A stretch of DNA of 8,764 nucleotides from an uncultured Lachnospiraceae bacterium (GTDB taxonomy: Bacteria; Bacillota; Clostridia; Lachnospirales; Lachnospiraceae), in assembly GCA_946633495.1 (NCBI GenBank), contig CAMPAX010000089.1, positions 1-8,764 of the forward strand. Direction: 5' to 3'. The first letter of the stretch is position 1, and each line of letters begins with the position of its first letter. The position numbers and the translations under genes were made by a program. This document shows positions 1 to 6,157 of the stretch, one piece after another. The notes under the pieces were generated by a model. It saw only the letters and a program-made list of their open reading frames with translations, did not search any database and had not been told where the DNA came from.

Positions 1-1211
1 AATTCGACCGGAAGAATTATTTCTATCCGGATAACCCGCAGAACTATCAGATCTCACAGCTGTATTATCCAATCTGCAGGAACGGATATGTGGCAATTCA
101 GGATGCGGACGGAAATGAGAAGCATATCAGGATCCATGAGATCCACATGGAGGAGGATGCCGGCAAGCTGGTGCATGATGCCTTCACAGATGAGACCTAT
201 GTGGATTTTAACCGCTCCGGTGTGCCGCTGATCGAGATCGTGTCCGAACCGGATATGCGTTCCGCCGACGAGGTGATCGCCTATCTTGAAGGCCTCCGTG
301 AGACCATCCAGTATCTGGATGCTTCGGACTGCAAGCTGAATGAAGGCTCCATGCGGGCGGACGTGAACCTTTCTATCCGGGAGAAGGGCAGCGAAGAGTT
401 CGGTACCCGTACCGAGTCCAAAAATCTGAACTCTTTCCGTGCGATCAAACGTTGTATCGAAAATGAAGTAAACCGCCAGATCGATCTTATCGAGTCCGGC
501 GAAAAGGTGGTACAGGAGACCCGGCGTTGGGACGATGAGAAGGGATATTCCTACCCCATGCGTTCCAAAGAGGATGCACAGGACTACCGGTATTTCCCGG
601 ATCCGGACCTGGTACCCATCGCAGTGTCTGAGGCCTGGATCGAAGAGATCCGCGGGCGTCAGCCGGAAATGCGTGCAGAGAAGATCGCACGTTATAAGGA
701 AGAATATCAGCTCCCGGATTATGATATCGATCAGCTGACGGGAGAGAAGAAGCTGGCCGATCTCTTTGAGGGAGCGGTTGCAGCCGGTGCCGATCCGAAG
801 AAGGCTTCCAACTGGCTGATGACGGAAACCATGCGTCTCATGAAGGAGACCGGCACGGATGCTTCGAACTTAAAGTTCAGCGCGAAGAATCTGGCTGAAC
901 TGATCGCCCTTGTGGATGCCAGGGAGATCAACGGAGCCGTGGCGAAGGAAGTGTTTGAGAAGGCAGTCTTCTCCGATAACCTGAGTCCGGCGCAGTATGT
1001 AAAGGATAACAATCTTTCCACCAGGGCAGATGACGGCGTTCTTTCCGAGGTGGTTGACCGGGCCATCGCAGCCAACCCGAAGGCGGTAGAAGATATAAAG
1101 AACGGCAAGGGCAAGGCCATCGGAGCTATCGTGGGCTACGTCATGAAAGAGATGAAGGGAAAATGCGACCCTGCTGCCGTGAATAAAATGATTGCAGAGA
1201 AGCTTGGCTAA
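1..1211 (+). CDS. gatB: Asp-tRNA(Asn)/Glu-tRNA(Gln) amidotransferase subunit B, 5'-truncated by the window edge
   Basis: This is subunit B of the GatCAB amidotransferase. The complex converts mischarged Glu-tRNA(Gln) and Asp-tRNA(Asn) to Gln-tRNA(Gln) and Asn-tRNA(Asn) in the cytoplasm; GatB carries the kinase and tRNA-binding parts. The reading frame is open from base 3 to the TAA at 1209-1211, giving 402 visible residues. The family is usually about 475 residues, so roughly 75 N-terminal residues lie outside the window. The GTG at 90 is an internal Val codon, because the upstream residues FDRKNYFYPDNPQNYQISQ also fit GatB. Diagnostic motifs are VDFNRSGVPLIEIVSEPD, the LNEGSMRADVN segment and DYRYFPDPDL. 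The C-terminal part from about base 720 matches the helical YqeY-like tail domain, ending in a Lys-rich VGYVMKEMKGK segment. The 3' end looks complete. gatC and gatA would be expected just upstream but cannot be seen. Confidence 0.97.
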   Translation, partial: FDRKNYFYPDNPQNYQISQLYYPICRNGYVAIQDADGNEKHIRIHEIHMEEDAGKLVHDAFTDETYVDFNRSGVPLIEIVSEPDMRSADEVIAYLEGLRETIQYLDASDCKLNEGSMRADVNLSIREKGSEEFGTRTESKNLNSFRAIKRCIENEVNRQIDLIESGEKVVQETRRWDDEKGYSYPMRSKEDAQDYRYFPDPDLVPIAVSEAWIEEIRGRQPEMRAEKIARYKEEYQLPDYDIDQLTGEKKLADLFEGAVAAGADPKKASNWLMTETMRLMKETGTDASNLKFSAKNLAELIALVDAREINGAVAKEVFEKAVFSDNLSPAQYVKDNNLSTRADDGVLSEVVDRAIAANPKAVEDIKNGKGKAIGAIVGYVMKEMKGKCDPAAVNKMIAEKLG

Positions 1212-1245
1212 GACAGAGAATATCATAAAGGGAGATGGATCGAAG

Positions 1246-1269
1246 CCTTTGGGGATCGGAACCCAAAGG
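1246..1269 (+). other. Perfect 8-bp inverted repeat between gatB and the glycosyltransferase gene
   Basis: CCTTTGGG (1246-1253) and CCCAAAGG (1262-1269) form a perfect 8-bp stem with an 8-nt loop. It lies 34 nt after the gatB stop and 43 nt before the chosen start of the next gene. No T-run follows (AAGCATAATGC comes next), so it is not a standard intrinsic terminator. It may protect the gatB 3' end or affect readthrough into the glycosyltransferase gene; it may also be chance. Confidence 0.4.
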
Positions 1270-1302
1270 AAGCATAATGCGTCGGTCCTTCCCCATTTGG
1301 AC

Positions 1303-1307
1303 AGGAG
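1303..1307 (+). promoter_or_regulatory. Ribosome binding site that fixes the glycosyltransferase start
   Basis: AGGAG ends 5 nt before the ATG at 1313, which is good spacing. The competing upstream ATG at 1235 has GGGAG directly abutting it with no spacer. The ATG at 1277 has no purine-rich site at the right distance. Confidence 0.7.
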
Positions 1308-1312
1308 CCAGA

Positions 1313-2038
1313 ATGCGTGTAGAACTTGCCGTGGTGATGCCGGCATATAACGAAGGAAACAGAATATATGAGAACCTGCTGACAGCAGCAAATGTGATCG
1401 GACAGTTTTGTCCTTCTTTCAGGATCATTGCCGTAAATGACGGAAGCACGGATAATACGGAAGCCCAGATGCGAAGAGCAGCGGCCGAAAACTCGAGGAT
1501 CGGTATCATTTCCTATGAAAAAAACAGAGGGAAGGGCTATGCCATCCGACGTGGGATGAGTGCCAGCAAAGCGCAGTATACAGCTTTTTTGGATGCGGAT
1601 CTGGACCTTCCGCCGGAGCAGCTGGAGGATTACCTTTCAGTGGCAGAGCAGGAGAAGAAGGATATCGTCCTTGGCTCCAAGCTGCATCCCGGATCGAATC
1701 TGGAGTATCCCTTCTATCGAAAGGTCATGACCATGGGGTACTATCTCTACCTCAAGCTGCTGTTTCATCTGCCGATCCGTGACACACAGACCGGGATCAA
1801 GCTCTTTCGTACGGATGCCATCCTGCCGGTGGTACAGGCTATGCGGTCGGACAGATTCTGCTTTGATATCGAGATGCTTGCACTTGCAAAGAAGCGTGGG
1901 CTCTCCATGGAAGAACGGCCGGTGGTGGTACGTTATCACGGGGACGGAGAGAGGAAGACAAAGATCCGCCTGAGGACGGTCTTTGATATGTTTTTTGAGA
2001 GCTTCCGCATCTGGAGAAGACTTTCAACTTATGAATAA
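1313..2038 (+). CDS. Family 2 glycosyltransferase, polyprenyl-phosphate-sugar synthase type
   Basis: This is a predicted cytoplasmic GT-A fold enzyme of 241 residues that would transfer a sugar from a nucleotide donor, probably onto a polyprenyl phosphate. The Rossmann-like start is AVVMPAYNEG. The nucleotide-binding segment is VNDGSTDNT (from residue 41), followed by NRGKGYAIRRGM. The metal-binding DxD is in DADLD (residues 94-98). The motifs DTQTGIKLFR and FDIEMLALAKKRG are typical of the dolichyl-phosphate glucose/mannose synthase (ALG5/DPM1-like) branch. No C-terminal membrane pair is visible, unlike GtrB-type enzymes, so it probably acts at the membrane surface. The start at 1313 is preferred over the in-frame ATG at 1235 because the extra 26 residues do not resemble the family and 1313 has the better ribosome binding site. 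It ends just before the LCP promoter. The link to wall polymer synthesis with the LCP gene is inference; the sugar and acceptor are unknown. Confidence 0.88.
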   Translation: MRVELAVVMPAYNEGNRIYENLLTAANVIGQFCPSFRIIAVNDGSTDNTEAQMRRAAAENSRIGIISYEKNRGKGYAIRRGMSASKAQYTAFLDADLDLPPEQLEDYLSVAEQEKKDIVLGSKLHPGSNLEYPFYRKVMTMGYYLYLKLLFHLPIRDTQTGIKLFRTDAILPVVQAMRSDRFCFDIEMLALAKKRGLSMEERPVVVRYHGDGERKTKIRLRTVFDMFFESFRIWRRLSTYE

Positions 2039-2041
2039 TGC

Positions 2042-2070
2042 TTGCATTTTAAAGGAATCTGTCTTATAGT
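2042..2070 (+). promoter_or_regulatory. Sigma-A-type promoter for the LCP gene
   Basis: TTGCAT (2042-2047) and TATAGT (2065-2070) are separated by 17 nt. It begins 4 nt after the glycosyltransferase stop codon and lies about 70 nt upstream of the LCP start. A start point near 2077 would give a leader of about 60 nt. Confidence 0.65.
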
Positions 2071-2071
2071 A

Positions 2072-2100
2072 TTGCAAATCAGACCATAGTATGATAAATA
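2072..2100 (+). promoter_or_regulatory. Possible second, downstream promoter for the LCP gene
   Basis: TTGCAA (2072-2077) and TAAATA (2095-2100) are also 17 nt apart, directly after the first promoter. The -10 is weaker than that of the upstream pair. The AT-rich stretch 2090-2110 holds other -10-like hexamers such as TATGAT (2090-2095), so the exact site is uncertain. Confidence 0.35.
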
Positions 2101-2136
2101 TGATATTATGTAAACAAACATCGTAAGGAGTTTTTT

Positions 2137-3333
2137 ATGTCATATAACGATGATTTTTATGATGATGACGAATACGGTGAAGACGATTATTATGATGATC
2201 CGGTCGAACAGAAGAACCATCGGGGATCGGATGATGAGGAAGACGAAGGGCGGGGAATATCCTCCAATGCAAAATGGGGAATCGCGCTGATCATCGAACT
2301 GATCATCATCGTAGGCCTGATCTTCGGACTGGTCCGTTCCTATGTTCACAATAAATACAGTCTTTTGGATGTTCAGGAACTGAATAAGGAAGAACTTCTC
2401 ATTAATGAAGGAGTGAATGAAGAGCAGATGAAGGGCTATACCAACATTGCTCTTTTCGGTGTGGATGCAAGAGACTCGAGCCTCGGTGCGGGAAATCGCA
2501 GCGACGCCATGATGATTGCCAGTATCAATAATGACACAAAGGAAGTAAAGATCATATCCGTATACCGGGACACTTTGCTGGAAATCCCGGATGAGGACGG
2601 CGAATTTACGGCAAAGATCAATGCATCCTACGCTTACGGCGGGGCGAAGCGTGCCATCCAGGCGCTGAATTCGAATCTGGACATGAATATCACGGACTTT
2701 GTTACCGTGAACTGGGAGGGGCTTACCCGTGCGATTGATGCTATCGGAGGCGTTCCCATCCATGTGGAAGAAAATGAGCTGGATATGCTGAATGCCTGTC
2801 TGACAGAGCAGATCAGCGCCACAGGTATTTATTCCGACGGAGTGTTTGAGACGGGACTTATCGTTCTGAACGGCGCACAGGCAACTGCTTATTCCCGGAT
2901 CCGAAGCACGGATCAGGGAGATATCACCCGGACCGAGAGGCAGCGGGAAGTGATCATGGCCGTAATGGAGAAGATGAAGAGCAGTGATCTTTCCACGATC
3001 GACAATGCCATCGATGAAGTTTTCCCATATATCAGTACCAGTATGTCCGAAGACAAGATGATCGATCTGGCAAAGAGCGTCCGGTCCTACAAGCTGGATA
3101 AAACAGCCGGGTTCCCGTTCCAGTTCCGTTATTACAGTTCGGATCAGAAAGGGTCCTGTATCGCACCGGAGGATCTGACCGGAAATGTGTCAGCCCTTCA
3201 TCGCTATCTTTTCGGACTTCAGGATTATACACCGACCACGTCCGTACAGCGGATATCCAATGTAATTTCAAATGAAACCGGATTCTTCAGCAACGGCAAG
3301 GTAGCAACGCCGGATGAGGAATCGGGAGAGTAG
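2137..3333 (+). CDS. LCP (LytR-CpsA-Psr) family wall glycopolymer ligase
   Basis: LCP proteins transfer lipid-linked glycopolymers such as teichoic acids or capsular polysaccharide onto peptidoglycan outside the membrane. The 398-residue protein has a strongly acidic, Tyr-containing cytoplasmic tail (about residues 1-40), one membrane segment (about 47-66), and an extracellular LCP domain (about 100-290). Visible LCP signatures are LFGVDARD with a following GNRSDAMMI (107-127, Arg and Asp of the phosphate site), SVYRDTLLEIPD (141-152), KINASYAYGGA (160-170), the DFVTVNWEGLTRAIDAIGG segment (187-205), and the Arg cluster YSRIRSTDQGDITRTERQR (252-270). AAGGAG at 2125-2130 sits 6 nt before the ATG, so the start is well supported. 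The gene has its own promoter and is followed by a hairpin. LytR-type regulator annotations exist for this family, but no DNA-binding domain is seen; the ligase role is family knowledge. Confidence 0.93.
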   Translation: MSYNDDFYDDDEYGEDDYYDDPVEQKNHRGSDDEEDEGRGISSNAKWGIALIIELIIIVGLIFGLVRSYVHNKYSLLDVQELNKEELLINEGVNEEQMKGYTNIALFGVDARDSSLGAGNRSDAMMIASINNDTKEVKIISVYRDTLLEIPDEDGEFTAKINASYAYGGAKRAIQALNSNLDMNITDFVTVNWEGLTRAIDAIGGVPIHVEENELDMLNACLTEQISATGIYSDGVFETGLIVLNGAQATAYSRIRSTDQGDITRTERQREVIMAVMEKMKSSDLSTIDNAIDEVFPYISTSMSEDKMIDLAKSVRSYKLDKTAGFPFQFRYYSSDQKGSCIAPEDLTGNVSALHRYLFGLQDYTPTTSVQRISNVISNETGFFSNGKVATPDEESGE

Positions 3334-3337
3334 ATTC

Positions 3338-3376
3338 ATTCACGTGGCGATCCGGAGGACGGGTGGCCACGTGAAT
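3338..3376 (+). terminator. Perfect 11-bp hairpin after the LCP gene, weak intrinsic terminator candidate
   Basis: ATTCACGTGGC (3338-3348) pairs perfectly with GCCACGTGAAT (3366-3376). A further CCG/CGG pairing lies inside the loop (gat-CCG-gagga-CGG-gtg). The hairpin begins 4 nt after the LCP stop. Only a broken T-rich stretch (TCTTGTTGG) follows, so termination may be inefficient. No convincing promoter is seen before pfp, so readthrough from the LCP gene is possible. Confidence 0.5.
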
Positions 3377-3422
3377 TCTTGTTGGACAAGCTGATCCGAG
3401 GAACGGGTGACCGCGTGGATTC
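3349..3422 (+). repeat. Imperfect 30-nt direct repeat pair in the LCP-pfp intergenic region
   Basis: Bases 3349-3378 and 3393-3422 align without gaps with 24 of 30 identical. Both begin GATCCG and contain CGGGTG, then CC.CGTG.ATTC. The first copy includes the loop and 3' arm of the hairpin at 3338-3376. The second copy has no matching 5' arm of its own. Both copies keep the internal CCG/CGG mini-stem with a 5-nt loop. Confidence 0.6.
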
Positions 3423-3482
3423 AGGTATGAAGCGGATGGTCCCGGAAAAGAAAGGATCATTTCAGACGGGCGAAGCAAGAAC

Positions 3483-3488
3483 AGGAGG
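3483..3488 (+). promoter_or_regulatory. Ribosome binding site that fixes the pfp start
   Basis: AGGAGG abuts the ATG at 3489 with no spacer but sits 9 nt before the ATG at 3498. The second start is therefore preferred, and the protein begins MKKHIMVAQSGG. Confidence 0.65.
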
Positions 3489-3497
3489 ATGAGTCAG

Positions 3498-4739
3498 ATG
3501 AAAAAGCATATTATGGTAGCCCAATCCGGAGGCCCCACGGCAGCGATCAATGCATCGCTTGCGGGGGTGATCCGGGGAGCACTTGGAAGCGGAATATATG
3601 ACAAGATCTATGGATCGATCCACGGGATCAGCGGCGTGCTGAACGAGAATTTTATGGAGCTCTCCGAGCGGGCGCGTACGGAGGAACATTTTCTGGAACG
3701 TCTGGCACTTTCGCCGGCGATGTTCCTGGGGTCCTGCCGGGTGAAGATGTCGGATCCTCTGGAGGAGCCTGAGATCTATGATCAGATCTTCCACACATTG
3801 GAGAAAATGCACATCGGGGCGTTCTTCTATATCGGCGGAAATGATTCCATGGATACCATCACAAAGCTTTCCATAGCGGCAAAGGCATTTGGTTCTCACA
3901 TCCTTTTTGCCGGTGTTCCGAAGACCATCGACAATGACCTGATCCATACGGATCATACGCCGGGCTATGGCTCAGCGGCAAAGTATATCGCATCCAGCAT
4001 GCTGGAGATCGCGCATGATACCTACATTTATGATCTGCCCTGCGTGACCATCGTGGAGATCATGGGACGCGACGCGGGCTGGCTGACATCAGCCGCCGCC
4101 CTTGCAAGAAACGAATACAACAAAACTCCGCAGCTGATCTATCTTCCGGAGGTTCCCTTCAGCCGGAGCAGATTTGTGGCGGATGTAAAAAATGAACTGA
4201 AGAAAAGTAAAAATGTAGTTGTGGCGGTATCGGAAGGAATCCGTGACGAGAAGGGAATCTACATCAGCGCGAAAGAGGCTGTGGCGGACAAGTTCGGACA
4301 TATGCAGCTTTCCGGCGTGGGTAAGGTGCTGGAAAATATCATAAAAAGGGAGCTTCACGTCAAGGTCCGTTCGATCGAGCTGAATATCCTTCAGCGCTGC
4401 GCGGCCCACATTACCTCTGCACAGGATCTGAAGGAATCCGAAGAGCTGGGAGAGATGGCCGTAAAACTGACCGAAAATGGGAAGACGGGATTCATGACAT
4501 CCATTCATCGGATCTCCGATACCCCGTACCGGTATGAGATCCGGCAGGCGAGTCTTACGGAGATCGCAAATAAAGAAAGGTCCGTACCCCGGGAATGGAT
4601 CAATGAGGCGGGAAATGATGTAACCGAGGATATGCTTCGTTACATCCGGCCGCTGATCGCCGGAGAGACGGCTACCGAATGGAAGGACGGACTTCCGGTT
4701 TATCTGCCTGTGCCTCATCTGAATCATGCGGGAGAGTAA
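3498..4739 (+). CDS. pfp: 6-phosphofructokinase, pyrophosphate-dependent type
   Basis: This enzyme phosphorylates fructose 6-phosphate to fructose 1,6-bisphosphate in glycolysis, here probably with pyrophosphate and reversibly. From the chosen start it has 413 residues. The start AQSGGPTAAINASLAGVI (8-25) is the phosphate-donor loop. YIGGNDSMDT (111-120) places Asp where ATP-PFKs have the second-loop Gly. PKTIDND (141-147) carries the Lys typical of PPi enzymes in place of the ATP-type Gly, with the likely catalytic base at Asp145. MGRDAGWL (189-196) and LPEVPF (216-221) are substrate-site motifs. The PPi assignment rests on the known residue swap (Asp for Gly104 and Lys for Gly124 in E. coli numbering). 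The ATG at 3489 would add only MSQ. No clear promoter is seen upstream; expression may come from the LCP promoter. Confidence 0.93.
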   Translation: MKKHIMVAQSGGPTAAINASLAGVIRGALGSGIYDKIYGSIHGISGVLNENFMELSERARTEEHFLERLALSPAMFLGSCRVKMSDPLEEPEIYDQIFHTLEKMHIGAFFYIGGNDSMDTITKLSIAAKAFGSHILFAGVPKTIDNDLIHTDHTPGYGSAAKYIASSMLEIAHDTYIYDLPCVTIVEIMGRDAGWLTSAAALARNEYNKTPQLIYLPEVPFSRSRFVADVKNELKKSKNVVVAVSEGIRDEKGIYISAKEAVADKFGHMQLSGVGKVLENIIKRELHVKVRSIELNILQRCAAHITSAQDLKESEELGEMAVKLTENGKTGFMTSIHRISDTPYRYEIRQASLTEIANKERSVPREWINEAGNDVTEDMLRYIRPLIAGETATEWKDGLPVYLPVPHLNHAGE

Positions 4740-4811
4740 GACCGGACGCTGATATAGTTTTACAAATAGACATATATCGGCCTATTGTCTGACAGCTTGA
4801 ACGTTTTCTTC
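4740..4811 (+). other. Short AT-rich spacer between pfp and the 6S promoter
   Basis: No gene is seen here. A 9-bp imperfect inverted repeat (GCTGATATA against TATATCGGC, one G-T pair, 16-nt loop, about 4748-4781) could form a weak hairpin after pfp. It lacks a T-run and is not a convincing terminator. Confidence 0.3.
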
Positions 4812-4840
4812 TTGCATTTTCTGATGACAGGGAGTATAAT
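4812..4840 (+). promoter_or_regulatory. Near-consensus sigma-A promoter driving 6S RNA
   Basis: TTGCAT (4812-4817), a 17-nt spacer and a perfect TATAAT (4835-4840) predict transcription starting near 4847. That is about 20 nt upstream of the terminal stem of the 6S RNA. Confidence 0.85.
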
Positions 4841-4865
4841 GAGCTTAAAGAAAGAAGCAGGAAAC

Positions 4866-5067
4866 GGATCGTGTGCAGATATCTGGGATGCTCGACAACT
4901 CCTGTTCATTTGAACCTACATCTACTTTGAACGGGAATCCTATATCTGTGGCCGGATGACCAGCCTCCTTTGAGTGGACTTCAGAAAGTCACTTGCGGAC
5001 ACCCACCTGGCAATTTTGCTAGGAGTCAAACGCAGGAGCCGGCATCTCGGGTATGTGCATACGATCC
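4866..5067 (+). ncRNA. ssrS: 6S RNA (SsrS)
   Basis: 6S RNA binds sigma-A RNA polymerase by mimicking an open promoter and lowers transcription in slow growth. Bases 4866-4891 pair with 5042-5067 in a 26-bp terminal stem with one G-G mismatch (4878/5055) and a few G-U pairs. Inside it, CTCCTG (4899-4904) pairs with CAGGAG (5033-5038), followed by a large open region and an apical arm (GTGGACTT...AAAGTCAC, about 4974-4992). The 3' side resembles the known 6S layout: TTGCGGACACCCACCT, a small hairpin CCTGGCAA/TTGCTAGG, AGTCAAACGCAGG, then CGGCATCTCGG, which closely matches the 3' end of E. coli 6S as remembered. The 5' side TGGGATGCTCG matches TGAGATGTTCG. The length of about 200 nt fits. The exact ends are uncertain: the primary transcript probably starts near 4847 and may be trimmed. 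tmRNA, RNase P and SRP RNA do not fit. Confidence 0.83.
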
Positions 5068-5099
5068 TGTCATGAACCGAAGAACATAGGTTATTGTAT

Positions 5100-5128
5100 A
5101 GAAAGGCAGCTGTTGGCTGCCTTTCTTT
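5100..5128 (+). terminator. Intrinsic terminator of the 6S RNA unit
   Basis: GAAAGGCAGC (5101-5110) and GCTGCCTTTC (5116-5125) form a perfect 10-bp stem, 11 bp with A5100-T5126, around a 5-nt loop. It is followed by TTT. The T-run is short, so some readthrough into the next gene is plausible. Confidence 0.82.
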
Positions 5129-5148
5129 GTGAAATCATTATCTGAATT

Positions 5149-5153
5149 GGAGG
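5149..5153 (+). promoter_or_regulatory. Ribosome binding site that fixes the YihY/BrkB start
   Basis: GGAGG lies 5 nt before the ATG at 5159. The alternative in-frame GTG at 5129 would start at the very edge of the 6S terminator and has no binding site. Confidence 0.75.
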
Positions 5154-5158
5154 CGGGC

Positions 5159-6157
5159 ATGAAGAAATGGATCCTCAGGATCACGGATTTCATAAAAGGA
5201 ACGGCAGATGAACATATCGACGCTTTCGCCGGGCAGTCCACATTCTTTATCTTTCTGTCCTTTTTTCCTTTGCTGAACATCCTCCTTGCGCTGGCACCAT
5301 ATCTGCCTTTTTCCGAGACGCAGATCACGGATCTGATACTGAAAGCCATCCCGGGAGAACTGACCGGAGTCGTTAAAAATATCATTTCCGATATTTATAC
5401 ACATGGTACGTCTTCCTTTACCATTATATCGATCCTGATGGCTGTCTGGTCCGCGGCAAAAGGGATCATGGCCATTCGAAACGGTCTGAATGAAGTCTAT
5501 CGGTCCAGGGAGAAAAGGAATTTTCTGGTGATTCGGGCCATCAGTGCATTTTATACGGTGCTTTTCATAGCGGTTCTGGTGATCCTTACCTTTGCGAACC
5601 TTTTCGGACGGCAGTTATATGAAAATGTTCTTGATAAGCATGAAGGGATCCGTGATATTGCCCGGCTGATCGTGAATCTGAGAGGAGTTGGGTCCTTCCT
5701 GATCATCTTCCTCCTGCTTTTGGGCATGTATACATTTATGCCAAGCAGAAAACTTCTTCTTCGGTATCAGGTTTTCGGCGCACTTTTCGCGGCAGGTTCC
5801 TGGGTGCTGGTGTCCTGGGGATTCTCTTACTACATCGAGTATGTAATGTCGAAATCCCAGATGTACGGTTCGCTTACCACCATCATCATGCTGCTGTTAT
5901 GGCTGTATATCATGGTGAGCCTGATCTTCTATGGAGCCCAGATCAACGTATTTCTGTATGAACACGTATATAAGGAACGAGCGGACCGGCTGACGGAACG
6001 GCGCTTCAAGCGCAGGGCGGTTCGCGAGGCAAACAGAGCAAAGAAAATGATCCTGTTCTTTCAGAAAAGAGGCTGGAAGATCCCGAAGAAGATAGCGAAA
6101 AAGTATGACTATCTGATGGATCCTTCGGAGAAAGAAGAAATGGAGGGGGTAAGATGA
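5159..6157 (+). CDS. YihY/virulence factor BrkB family membrane protein
   Basis: This is an integral membrane protein of 332 residues in the YihY/BrkB (UPF0761, formerly wrongly called RNase BN) family, whose molecular function is not settled. About six membrane segments are visible near residues 28-50, 84-104, 126-148, 178-195, 203-222 and 238-262. Family features are DHI/DEHIDAFAGQSTFFIFLS near the start, the AVWSAAKGIMAIRNGLNEVY segment (95-114), and YGSLTTIIMLLLWLYIMVS (236-254) followed by FYGAQINVFLYE. The C-terminal tail (about 271-332) is highly basic, with KRRAVREANRAKK, and is probably cytoplasmic. The stop codon overlaps the ATG of the next gene as ATGA, suggesting translational coupling. 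No promoter is seen between the 6S terminator and this start, so transcription may depend on readthrough or on a site hidden within the 6S unit. Confidence 0.9.
   Translation: MKKWILRITDFIKGTADEHIDAFAGQSTFFIFLSFFPLLNILLALAPYLPFSETQITDLILKAIPGELTGVVKNIISDIYTHGTSSFTIISILMAVWSAAKGIMAIRNGLNEVYRSREKRNFLVIRAISAFYTVLFIAVLVILTFANLFGRQLYENVLDKHEGIRDIARLIVNLRGVGSFLIIFLLLLGMYTFMPSRKLLLRYQVFGALFAAGSWVLVSWGFSYYIEYVMSKSQMYGSLTTIIMLLLWLYIMVSLIFYGAQINVFLYEHVYKERADRLTERRFKRRAVREANRAKKMILFFQKRGWKIPKKIAKKYDYLMDPSEKEEMEGVR

Noticed and set aside
1235..1312. Upstream ATG that would extend the glycosyltransferase by 26 residues
   Set aside because: The extension covers the hairpin at 1246-1269, does not look like a glycosyltransferase N-terminus, and its ribosome binding site abuts the start codon.
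870..1391. Antisense open frame of 173 codons opposite gatB
   Set aside because: It lies opposite clear gatB coding sequence, has no recognisable motif, and arises from codon bias of the sense gene.
4089..4727. Antisense open frame of 212 codons opposite pfp
   Set aside because: The sense strand is an unmistakable phosphofructokinase; the antisense product has no family features or ribosome binding site worth noting.
4847..5128. tmRNA, RNase P RNA, SRP RNA or a T-box/riboswitch in the pfp-yihY gap
   Set aside because: No tRNA-like ends or tag frame, no RNase P conserved core, no SRP GGAAGCA-type loop, and no T-box sequence; the closing stem and 3' side fit 6S RNA better.
5129..5158. GTG start for the YihY/BrkB gene
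   Set aside because: It lies at the foot of the 6S terminator with no binding site; the ATG at 5159 has GGAGG at good spacing.
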